From contig JBMHDM010000026.1 in assembly GCA_049889395.1 (NCBI GenBank), forward strand, positions 1-9,625: a stretch of 9,625 bases of DNA, read 5' to 3'. This DNA is from UBA3537 sp049889395 (GTDB lineage: Bacteria; Bacteroidota; Bacteroidia; Flavobacteriales; Flavobacteriaceae). The notes under the pieces were generated by a model. That model saw only the letters and a list, made by a program, of their open reading frames with translations, had not been told where the DNA came from and ran no database searches. Shown here one piece after another: positions 1 to 6,275 of this stretch. The stretch's first letter is position 1. Each line of letters opens with the position of its first letter. The translations under genes and the position numbers were made by a program.

Positions 1-2445
1 ATTACCTAAACCTGCTTGAGATGGGTGAGCATCAACTTCGTCTTGGGTTTGAAAAATGCCATCCGTTTTTAAGCCGTAAAAGTAGCCTATTGGTTGTCCA
101 ACCTCCATTCTAGATGGTGCCAATTGGCCGATTCCAAAAGAACCTCCTTCTAAAGCTACATCGCCATTAATTGATATGACTTCTCCTTCCAACTTTGTGG
201 CATTGAATCCTAAGTTGTAGTTAAAATCATCTCCAATATCTCCGTTATAATTCAACAGAAGTTCTACCCCTTTAGTTCGGGTTGTTCCAGCGTTAACAAC
301 TGGTGTCCCAGAGCCTGGCGCAGTTGCTCCCAAAATTCCAGAAAATGGTAGTCCAGGAATGAGAAGATCAACTCGATCTTCTACAAAATAATCGGCTACA
401 ATCTCTAATTTATTATCAAATAATGTAGCATCTAATCCAATGTCTAGTTTTTCAGCTGTTTCCCAAGATGCTACTGGATTTGGAAGTGGTCCGAGAGCAG
501 TACCATTTGTTAGGACTCCATCAAACACATAAGTTGCTTCTCCGCTTAAGGAAGCACGATACAAATCACTGCCTACTAAGTTACCTAATGTCCCGTAACT
601 CGCTCTCAATTTTAAGAAGTCGACAAAACTGATATTTTGCATAAAGTTTTCATCTGAAACTTTCCAACCTGCAGTTAGGGATTTAAAATAATCTACTCTG
701 AATTCTTGATCAAAAGCTGATGAGGCATCTCTACGCAACATAGCGGATAATAAATATTTACCTTTATAGTCGTACTGTAATCGTGTGAAATAAGAAAGCA
801 GCCTATTATCGTATGTGTAAGATCCGTTTTCTTTTGCATCATTTGTTCCTGTGGTAAGCGCAATATCTGCAAATGCCCATGAGTTGTTAGGAACATCATA
901 ACCGGTTGCAAATAATCCATCTCCCCAGTCTTTGGTTACAGCCATACCGACAGTTAGTTCAGCATTGTGATCGTCGAATAAGGTTTTTTTGTAATTTACA
1001 AATGTATCCCAAGTGTAGGAGTTATTCTCTCTCTTAGACTGACTAACAGTGCTTCTATCTGTATTAAAGACTTTACCTGCGCCATAATTGACTATCGGAG
1101 AAAATGATTTGGCTTTATCGTCATAAGTTTTAAAACCCATTCTAGTAGTTGCAGTAAGACCCTCTAAAACCTTATACTCTATTTGAAAGTTTCCTTCAAT
1201 ACTATTTCCAAAGTAAGAATTATAGGTGTCTCGAATTTGAGAAAAAGGATTGATAATTTCATTACCAAAAGCACCTGTTAAATCTTCTTGGTCTAGCGCA
1301 TACAACGGCGAATAGCTTATGGCATTAAAAAGTACAGAACCTAATCCAGACTCATTAATTATTTGCCGTTCGTTGGCAAAATAATTAAGATTTAGCGTAG
1401 TTTTTATCTTTTCATTGACATCAATTCCTAAGCTTAGCTTGACGTTGTTTCTTTTAAAATTTGATTTATCACTAGCAATAATTCCTTCTTGGTCTAATTG
1501 AGAGGCACCAAGGTAATAGGTCACGCTGTCAGTTCCTCCAGAAAGACTGATGTTATGATTGGTGATCATGGCTTCATCAAATAAGTTGTCTTGCCAATTA
1601 GTGTTATTGTCTAGATTGTTAAGGTTTGGAAAGGGCAAAGATTCGCCGTTGGCTGCATAACTTTCATTTAGTAAAGCAGCGTACTCCACATTATTTAAAA
1701 GAGATAATTTCTTTGTTGTTTCTTGAATACCAGTGTAGGCATTGTAAGATACTTTTGGTGCTGTATTTTTAGACCCTTTTTTGGTGGTGACTAAAATTAC
1801 ACCGTTCGCGCCTTCGATTCCGTAAATGGCAGCTTGCGCATCTTTTAATACAGTGAGGGACTCAATATCGTCAGGATTCACACTATTCATTGAAGCGATG
1901 TATCCATCAACAACAACAAGAGGATCATTGTCTGAGTTACTGCTCACACCGCGAATCAATACACGAAAACCGCTACCTGGTGATCCAGAAGCTGTCGTTA
2001 CAGAAACACCTGTCGAGCGACCTTGTAAAGCTTGTGCCACATCAACGGGTTTAAGCTTTTCTATTGTTTCGGATTTTACCATAGAAACAGAGCCTGTTAG
2101 ATCTTTTCTACTTTTTGAACCATATCCGATTAATACAACTTCATCAAGAGATTCATTGTCTTCGTCCATGGTTACTTGCATGTTTGCACTAGCGGGTAAT
2201 TCTGCTGTTTTGAAACCTACGTAAGTGAAAACAACAGTTGCATCTGAAGCTACATTTGATAGAGAGAAATTCCCATCAAAATCAGTAACAGCTCCGTTAC
2301 TCGTGTTTTTAACGACCACATTTACCCCCGGTAGAGGCAAACCGTCAACACTTGATTTTACTGTTCCTGATACTGAAATCGTTTGCGCAACTGCAAAAGA
2401 AGCACACAAAATTGTCAGCAACATTGAAGAAAATATTTTTTTCAT
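1..2445 (-). CDS. SusC/RagA family TonB-linked outer-membrane transporter, C-terminus cut by window edge
   Basis: The reading frame is open for 815 codons from ATG at 2445 to the left edge. It encodes a signal peptide (MKKIFSSMLLTILCASFAVA, probable cut after A20), a carboxypeptidase-regulatory-like domain at about 24-98 (GTV..SVDGLPLPGVNVVV, TDFDGNFSL), a TonB-box-like segment LDEVVLIGYG at 100-109, and a plug domain at about 110-222 with the SusC hallmarks LVVVDGY and VLKDAQAAIYGIEGANGVILVTTKKG split across 176-224. The rest is aromatic-rich beta-barrel sequence. Family members are usually near 1000 residues, so roughly 200 are missing. Such proteins import glycans or peptides in the outer membrane with a SusD lipoprotein, whose gene normally lies directly downstream and would be outside the window. 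The regulator upstream on the same strand suggests ligand-controlled expression. The substrate cannot be read from the sequence. I saw no frameshift. Confidence 0.95.
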   Translation of the reverse strand, partial: MKKIFSSMLLTILCASFAVAQTISVSGTVKSSVDGLPLPGVNVVVKNTSNGAVTDFDGNFSLSNVASDATVVFTYVGFKTAELPASANMQVTMDEDNESLDEVVLIGYGSKSRKDLTGSVSMVKSETIEKLKPVDVAQALQGRSTGVSVTTASGSPGSGFRVLIRGVSSNSDNDPLVVVDGYIASMNSVNPDDIESLTVLKDAQAAIYGIEGANGVILVTTKKGSKNTAPKVSYNAYTGIQETTKKLSLLNNVEYAALLNESYAANGESLPFPNLNNLDNNTNWQDNLFDEAMITNHNISLSGGTDSVTYYLGASQLDQEGIIASDKSNFKRNNVKLSLGIDVNEKIKTTLNLNYFANERQIINESGLGSVLFNAISYSPLYALDQEDLTGAFGNEIINPFSQIRDTYNSYFGNSIEGNFQIEYKVLEGLTATTRMGFKTYDDKAKSFSPIVNYGAGKVFNTDRSTVSQSKRENNSYTWDTFVNYKKTLFDDHNAELTVGMAVTKDWGDGLFATGYDVPNNSWAFADIALTTGTNDAKENGSYTYDNRLLSYFTRLQYDYKGKYLLSAMLRRDASSAFDQEFRVDYFKSLTAGWKVSDENFMQNISFVDFLKLRASYGTLGNLVGSDLYRASLSGEATYVFDGVLTNGTALGPLPNPVASWETAEKLDIGLDATLFDNKLEIVADYFVEDRVDLLIPGLPFSGILGATAPGSGTPVVNAGTTRTKGVELLLNYNGDIGDDFNYNLGFNATKLEGEVISINGDVALEGGSFGIGQLAPSRMEVGQPIGYFYGLKTDGIFQTQDEVDAHPSQAGLGN

Positions 2446-2478
2446 AAAATTTGGTTTGTTTGTTTTTGTTAAAAATAT

Positions 2479-2514
2479 CACAACAAACTGTAGGGGTTGA
2501 AAAATTAACCGCAA
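2479..2514 (-). promoter_or_regulatory. Probable susC promoter with an embedded imperfect palindrome
   Basis: On the minus strand a TTG (2514-2512) is followed after 19 nt by TACAGTTTG (2492-2484). This resembles the Bacteroidota -33 TTG / -7 TAnnTTTG promoter, with one extra base in the -7 box. It would give a leader of about 34 nt rich in A and C with no Shine-Dalgarno sequence. The spacer holds GGTTGAAAAATTAACC (2495-2510), whose 6-bp arms have one mismatch, so a regulator could bind between the two boxes. GGGGTT recurs at 2550-2555. The spacing supports the call; the start point is inferred. Confidence 0.45.
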
Positions 2515-2673
2515 CAAAAATTATACACGCGATAAAAAATTATATCAAAGGGGTTAATTTTTAAATTTTATGATAGAAATTAAAGGGCATTCACAAAAAT
2601 CCAAAGCACAATTGTAGTAAAATTTAGTAGCTATGTTGGGGTAGTGTATAGGTTTTAGAGATGCAATCAGGTC

Positions 2674-5475
2674 TTACATATCAAGAATATAGTTTGTTAA
2701 ACTAGACTTTGGAGGCAAATTCATTTTCTTTCTCAAACGATATCGCTTTACCTCTACGCTTCTTGGTGATATATTAAGTAGCGGAGCTATCTCTTTTGAA
2801 GATAAATTGAGTCGGAGATAAGCGCATAGTTTTAAATCGTTGGGCGTCAGGTTTGAATGCTTTTCTTTAACTAGCTTTAAAAAGTCTTTATCTGCATTAT
2901 CGAAAGCTTCTTTGAATAATTTCCAATCATCCGTATTATTTAGGTTGTTATCGATTATTGCTATGACTTTGTTTAAATTTTGAACGGTATTTTGAGCTTT
3001 GAGTTCAGATTTAATATTGTTTAAAAACTCATTCTTTTTTATTAAACTCATGGTTGAAATAGCCAATTCTCTGTTTTTACTGTCAATTTCAAATTCAAGC
3101 TTTTCGTTTTTTAGACGCATTAATTTTTGACTATTTTCAAGTTCATTTAAAGCCATTTCTTTTTGTGACTTATGAAGTAATCGCATTTGTTGACGTTTGT
3201 AATACCGTCTATATATGTTGTGTATAATAACAGAAATTACAATCAGCAAAATTACATAAGTCGCTATGGCAATTGAAGATAAGTACCATGGCCTTTTTAT
3301 GATTACTGGAAAAGTGGCAATGTTCAATGTTTCTGTATTGCCAATTTTACCCTTAACTTTGAATCGATATTTTCCATAAGGTAAATTTTCAAAGATTTGT
3401 GTTGTATTGGTTTGCCAATCAGACCAGCCTTCAGACCAGCCCTCGAGCATTTGAGAATATTTAATATCTACGGTGTTTCCAAAATGAGGTATGCTGTACT
3501 CAAATTGAAGATTATTGTTGTTGTAATTAAGACTTGGTGGTTGATCAAAATTTAAAAGCGTTTTTTCTTCATTTTTATAATTTGATTTAGCCAAATTAAT
3601 ATTAATAGTTTGTCGATAATCAAAATTTGGAATATCATTTTTCAGAACATAATAGCCATTAGAGGAGCCTAACAAATAATCATTTTCTCCAATTTTGGTC
3701 AGGTTCTCAAATCCAGTTACTACATTTTTAAAGTTTAAAATAGATACTGGGATTTGTTCGACATTAGGTTTGTCGGTTACACTTCCTGGTGACAAAATAA
3801 GTATGTTATTGTCGGCAAAACACCATTTTAAGTTTTCAGTAGACTTGACATCTAATAACGTGGTGGTAGTTTTGAAATTTTCAAAGATTTCTGCCATTGT
3901 TTTGGACTCTGAAAATTTTTGAGTACCAAAATTTAATTGATAAAAACCGTTTGATGAGGCGTAATAATAATTATTCAACAGTTTAATAAAATTGGAACCA
4001 CTGCCTTTATTTATTGAATTTATAGTATCCTTAGATTGTATTGATGTATAGTCGTTTGTGACATCTAGTTTATATAACCCCCTCAATTCATGATTTACAT
4101 AAACTTGATTGTCAATGATTTGAAAAAAACGACTAGATATGTCAAAGCCCTCAATCTTATTTCGATAGTCCCATTGTCCTTTGGGTGTTTTATTTAGAAT
4201 ATGCAATCCCTTATAGTTTCCTTGTAGAATCATGTCTTCGCCTGGGATCGCTTTAAAACCCCAAGTCCCAGAGGCATTTGTTAACTTAGACTTAATTTGA
4301 TTATCCTGGATTACAAAAGTACCTAAATCATGCCCGCAAAAAAGTAAATCATCTAATACGTTTAAGGCCCAAACTTGACCGCTTGTACCTTCAACAAATT
4401 TAAAGTCTCCATATTCATTTCGAGGCTTGAAAAACAATCCTTGATTGGTTCCCAAGTAAAGATTATCTTCATAAACTACAGAGGCATAAACTGTCCCTAT
4501 TTGACCAGTAGCGTCATTATAAACCCGAAATCTTGAAGATAAATTAACATGGCTAATTCCAATGTCCAACCCTAGCCATAAATTATTTTTTTGGTCTTGA
4601 TAGATTGACAAAATCGTATTATTGGTTAGGCCCTTTTCGTAATCCAAATTGTAAATTAATTGCCCGTTCGGCGAAATGTGGAATAGGCCATTAGAAATAG
4701 TTCCTAAAATAAGACTCTCGTCCTTTAATTGAAAGGCAGAATAGATCGTAATACCTTGTAAATTGATTTTATTATCAAATTGCCATTGTTTTGCTTTTCC
4801 ATTTTCAACATAAAATAGACCTTCGTTTGATGTGATAAAAACTGGAATATCTTGAAATATTGACATCCCAACCAATTTGGATGAAATTAATGGCTCATCC
4901 TTAGAAACCATCACGACTTGACCATTAACAATTTTAAAAATTCCCTTATTCTTCTCTGCGAAGTATATCATCCCATCGATATTAAACAGGTTCCAAATCT
5001 CTTCATCAGATTCGATGATTTTAACCACTTTTGATTGAATATCAACTAAATAAATCCTAGAAAGAGATTGAAAAATCAACCAGTTGTCTAAAATTTCGAT
5101 GTTCCAAAATTGCTCTTCTTCTAAGACATCAATCTTTAAATCTTGAGTTAAGGATTTATAGGTTAGAATACCGTAGTTGTTTCTAGTCCAAACCCCAAAG
5201 TCCATATAGCTCCCTGTATAGACTTTATCGTTACTGGCTTGAACCGATCGGACAATCGAATTATCAGGAACAGGATATAATGTCCACTTTGAACCATTAA
5301 ATTCTAAAAGACCAGAATTATTGGCGAAATACATGGATTGATTGTCTGTTTGGGTAATTCCCCAATTTTGATTTTCGGCTTGATAGATATCAGGAGAATA
5401 GGTCATTACAGGAGGATGCTCTTGGGCAAAGAGGGGCAAATAAATCAAACAAAATAGAACCTGATATAATTTCAA
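2674..5475 (-). CDS. Transmembrane one-component regulator: beta-propeller sensor, Y_Y_Y domain, LuxR-type HTH
   Basis: This 933-residue protein has a signal peptide (cut near A17/Q18) and a large periplasmic region with two-component-regulator-propeller-like repeats, for example around 38-64 (NWGITQ, FANNSGLLEFNGSKW) and 285-302 (TILSIYQDQKNNLWLG). A Y_Y_Y domain follows at about 655-715 (Y673, Y700, Y703), then one membrane helix at about 732-753, a basic stretch (RRYYKR), a coiled coil at about 758-815, and a C-terminal LuxR/GerE-type HTH at 875-931 (SSKEIAPLLNISPRSVEVKRYRLRKK). There is no histidine kinase, receiver or AraC domain, so it differs from hybrid two-component regulators while using the same kind of sensor. 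By family knowledge and its place 228 bp upstream of susC, it probably activates that uptake operon; the ligand is unknown. The start codon is TTG (5475-5473). An in-frame TAA lies four codons upstream of it (5490-5488), no ATG lies between, and the next internal Met (residue 24) would remove the signal peptide. Confidence 0.92.
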   Translation of the reverse strand: MKLYQVLFCLIYLPLFAQEHPPVMTYSPDIYQAENQNWGITQTDNQSMYFANNSGLLEFNGSKWTLYPVPDNSIVRSVQASNDKVYTGSYMDFGVWTRNNYGILTYKSLTQDLKIDVLEEEQFWNIEILDNWLIFQSLSRIYLVDIQSKVVKIIESDEEIWNLFNIDGMIYFAEKNKGIFKIVNGQVVMVSKDEPLISSKLVGMSIFQDIPVFITSNEGLFYVENGKAKQWQFDNKINLQGITIYSAFQLKDESLILGTISNGLFHISPNGQLIYNLDYEKGLTNNTILSIYQDQKNNLWLGLDIGISHVNLSSRFRVYNDATGQIGTVYASVVYEDNLYLGTNQGLFFKPRNEYGDFKFVEGTSGQVWALNVLDDLLFCGHDLGTFVIQDNQIKSKLTNASGTWGFKAIPGEDMILQGNYKGLHILNKTPKGQWDYRNKIEGFDISSRFFQIIDNQVYVNHELRGLYKLDVTNDYTSIQSKDTINSINKGSGSNFIKLLNNYYYASSNGFYQLNFGTQKFSESKTMAEIFENFKTTTTLLDVKSTENLKWCFADNNILILSPGSVTDKPNVEQIPVSILNFKNVVTGFENLTKIGENDYLLGSSNGYYVLKNDIPNFDYRQTININLAKSNYKNEEKTLLNFDQPPSLNYNNNNLQFEYSIPHFGNTVDIKYSQMLEGWSEGWSDWQTNTTQIFENLPYGKYRFKVKGKIGNTETLNIATFPVIIKRPWYLSSIAIATYVILLIVISVIIHNIYRRYYKRQQMRLLHKSQKEMALNELENSQKLMRLKNEKLEFEIDSKNRELAISTMSLIKKNEFLNNIKSELKAQNTVQNLNKVIAIIDNNLNNTDDWKLFKEAFDNADKDFLKLVKEKHSNLTPNDLKLCAYLRLNLSSKEIAPLLNISPRSVEVKRYRLRKKMNLPPKSSLTNYILDM

Positions 5476-5479
5476 AATT

Positions 5480-5506
5480 AATTGTGTTTAAATTGTGTAA
5501 ATTGTG
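5480..5506 (-). repeat. Three AATTGTG direct repeats (CACAATT on the regulator strand) in the regulator leader
   Basis: AATTGTG occurs on the plus strand at 5480-5486, 5491-5497 and 5500-5506, with start-to-start spacings of 11 and 9 nt. The block sits just before the TTG start of the propeller regulator, within its likely 5' leader. It could be a binding site for autoregulation near one helical turn in period, or an RNA element affecting initiation. The repeats are directly visible; the function is inferred, and the region is AT-rich. Confidence 0.5.
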
Positions 5507-5512
5507 CGTCTG

Positions 5513-5544
5513 CAAAATACAAATTTTAAACAAAAAAGCAACAA
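5513..5544 (-). promoter_or_regulatory. Possible promoter of the propeller regulator gene
   Basis: On the minus strand TTGTTG (5544-5539) is followed after 19 nt by TATTTTG (5519-5513), one T short of the Bacteroidota TAnnTTTG box. Transcription would begin near 5508 and give a leader of about 33 nt made up largely of the CACAATT repeats. The sequence is low in complexity, so this is tentative. Confidence 0.3.
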
Positions 5545-5840
5545 CACTTAAAAAAAGCACCTATACAACAACAGTAGAATCTTGTTGTGCTATTCAATAT
5601 AAGATGTCATTGTGACAATAAATATAAGTCTAAATATAAGAATATACTTGCACCTTCTAGATTCATCTAATTTAAATAATGATGACAGATTTGACAGAAC
5701 TTGACGAAATTAATTAAACCAAACAAGTTTTATACCATCGACACATGTTTTATACAATCAGTATGAATGAACAAATCCAAAAATTCTGAAAACGTATTAA
5801 TTACATTGATGGTACTTTTAATTACTTTTTTGATATGGCT
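5545..5840. other. Non-coding AT-rich stretch with short repeats, no gene seen
   Basis: I find no convincing coding frame, tRNA or rRNA here. Small structures are a 7-bp inverted repeat ACAACAA/TTGTTGT (5565-5571 and 5582-5588), a short palindrome TGTCATTGTGACA (5605-5617), three TGACAGA-like words about 9-10 nt apart (5683-5689, 5692-5698, 5702-5707), and the stronger direct repeat at 5723-5759 listed separately. The stretch lies between divergent transcription units and probably holds regulatory sites. Confidence 0.55.
5723..5759 (+). repeat. 17-bp direct repeat with 20-bp period (GTTTTATAC core)
   Basis: ACAAGTTTTATACCATC (5723-5739) and ACATGTTTTATACAATC (5743-5759) match at 15 of 17 positions and are exactly 20 bp apart, so both copies face the same side of the helix. 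The core GTTTTATAC resembles the GTTTATTAC and GTTTGTTAC half-sites of the sRNA elements, which share the same period. It may be a binding site for a related DNA-binding protein. It lies about 250 bp upstream of the propeller regulator start. Confidence 0.6.
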
Positions 5841-5874
5841 AAAAAAGCAAGGCACCGCAAAAAAGCGATGCCTT
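5841..5874 (-). terminator. Intrinsic terminator of unit A
   Basis: On the minus strand AAGGCATCGC, a loop of six T and GCGGTGCCTT form a 10-bp stem (one pair is A opposite C, near the loop side), followed by GC and then TTTTTT (5846-5841). The plus strand has no T-tract after the hairpin, so the direction is minus. Confidence 0.75.
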
Positions 5875-5915
5875 ACCAATTAACCAATTTAACTTGTAAT
5901 AAGATATTTAATTAC
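5841..5915 (-). ncRNA. Putative small RNA A (tandem cassette copy 1)
   Basis: A minus-strand unit of about 75 nt is inferred from a -7-like box TACTTTAG (5927-5920) and a downstream hairpin followed by six T. The body between start and hairpin is AT-rich, has no ATG-started reading frame, and contains TTGGTTAATTGGT (5887-5875). The layout matches unit B in element-to-box distance (30 nt) and predicted length (75 and 73 nt). Nothing here matches a known RNA family that I can recognise. The alternative is that the hairpin ends some longer transcript, or that this is the remnant of a leader. Confidence 0.45.
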
Positions 5916-5919
5916 ACTT

Positions 5920-5927
5920 CTAAAGTA
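5920..5927 (-). promoter_or_regulatory. -7 box of unit A
   Basis: TACTTTAG differs from TAnnTTTG at one position. It begins exactly 30 nt after the ATGA end of the 42-bp element, as in unit B. No TTG is present at the -33 position (an A/T homopolymer is there), which would fit a promoter that depends on an activator. Confidence 0.4.
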
Positions 5928-5953
5928 CAGCAGAAAAAACTTAAAAAAAAGAG

Positions 5954-5995
5954 TCATGTAACAAACGGCCAATTGACGTAATAAACGGAAAAATT
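5954..5995 (-). repeat. 42-bp upstream element, copy A: two half-sites 20 bp apart
   Basis: This element matches copy B (6146-6187) at 38 of 42 positions. On the minus strand it contains CCGTTTATTAC (5988-5978) and CCGTTTGTTAC (5968-5958), 10/11 identical and 20 bp apart, around a CAATTG core. The half-sites resemble the direct repeats bound by LytTR-domain response regulators, whose consensus as I recall it is [TA][AC][CA]GTTN[AG][TG] with a period near 21 bp. TCCGTTTAT at the distal site fits fully. The element lies about -43 to -80 from the inferred start, a usual place for an activator site. Confidence 0.65.
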
Positions 5996-6034
5996 TGTGA
6001 AGAAATGAAGCAACTAATAATTACAATAAACAAT

Positions 6035-6065
6035 AAAAAAGAGGGTGTCTTGAGTTAAGACACCC
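6035..6065 (-). terminator. Intrinsic terminator of unit B
   Basis: GGGTGTCTT, a 5-nt loop and AAGACACCC form a perfect 9-bp stem (6065-6043). On the minus strand it is followed by TC and TTTTTT (6040-6035). On the plus strand the hairpin is followed by CCAGGGGAC, not T, so it acts only in the minus direction. Confidence 0.8.
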
Positions 6066-6107
6066 CCAGGGGACTAAGTCAAATTCTATAAATTATGAAA
6101 ACTTTAT
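6035..6107 (-). ncRNA. Putative small RNA B (tandem cassette copy 2)
   Basis: This minus-strand unit of about 73 nt begins after a -7-like box TAAATTTA (6119-6112) and ends at a strong hairpin with a T-tract. The body differs in sequence from unit A, so what the two copies share is the regulatory element and the layout rather than the RNA itself. It includes the palindrome CCCCTGGGG (6072-6064), which overlaps the base of the terminator stem. Its complement looks like a flavobacterial translation start region (AAATTATGAAAAC on the plus strand), so the RNA could pair with such mRNA starts; that is speculation. No ATG-started frame exists on the minus strand here. Confidence 0.45.
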
Positions 6108-6111
6108 GATA

Positions 6112-6142
6112 TAAATTTAAACCGAGTTCTGCATTCATACAA
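6112..6142 (-). promoter_or_regulatory. Promoter of unit B
   Basis: TTG (6142-6140) is followed after 20 nt by TAAATTTA (6119-6112), which differs from TAnnTTTG only in the last base. The box begins 30 nt after the ATGA of the upstream element, the same as in unit A. Confidence 0.45.
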
Positions 6143-6145
6143 GCA

Positions 6146-6187
6146 TCATGTAATGAACGGCCAATTGACGTAATAAAGGGGAAAATT
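6146..6187 (-). repeat. 42-bp upstream element, copy B
   Basis: This is the second copy of the element at 5954-5995, offset by exactly 192 bp with 4 mismatches and no gaps. The half-sites on the minus strand are CCCTTTATTAC (6180-6170) and CCGTTCATTAC (6160-6150), 9/11 identical and 20 bp apart. The distal site has lost the G of GTT, so it may bind less well than copy A. Because the tetR start is 89 bp to the right, the site could also influence tetR. Confidence 0.65.
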
Positions 6188-6241
6188 AGGCCAAGCAAGT
6201 TTAACCTTAAATTTTAAATTTTAGTTAAAATATTCATTCAT

Positions 6242-6264
6242 TAATAGTATTACTATTATATTTG
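6242..6264 (+). promoter_or_regulatory. tetR promoter with a 17-bp palindromic operator over the -7 box
   Basis: TATATTTG (6257-6264) is a perfect TAnnTTTG -7 box. TAATAGTATTACTATTA (6242-6258) is a perfect palindrome of 8-bp arms around a central T, lying between the -33 and -7 positions and sharing two bases with the box. That is the expected place for a TetR-family dimer to block its own promoter. No clear TTG is seen at -33. Transcription would start near 6268-6270, leaving only about 6-8 nt before the ATG, so the mRNA is nearly leaderless. Confidence 0.7.
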
Positions 6265-6275
6265 CAACTGTAACT

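Noticed and set aside
1826..2500. Two plus-strand frames of 132 and 91 codons opposite the susC-like gene
   Set aside because: They are antisense shadows of a clear SusC coding frame with no recognisable product.
5565..5588. Inverted repeat ACAACAA/TTGTTGT with a 10-nt loop
   Set aside because: Only 7 bp of low-complexity CAA repeats with no T-tract; not enough for a terminator or operator call.
5605..5617. TGTCATTGTGACA palindrome, resembling a Crp/FNR-like site
   Set aside because: The arms are only 5 bp and the spacing fits neither family's usual site; no gene is placed to use it.
5683..5707. Three TGACAGA-like words about 10 bp apart, considered as a short-repeat array
   Set aside because: Units are too short and too few for CRISPR or iterons; at most a weak phased binding site.
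6005..6058. A 17-residue plus-strand frame (MKQLIITINNKKEGVLS) between element A and the unit B terminator
   Set aside because: It ends inside the terminator hairpin, is simple AT-rich sequence, and has no promoter; probably chance.
6095..6109. ATG AAA ACT TTA TGA, a five-codon frame that looks like a translation start region on the plus strand
   Set aside because: It stops after four residues. It is mentioned only because its complement lies in small RNA B.
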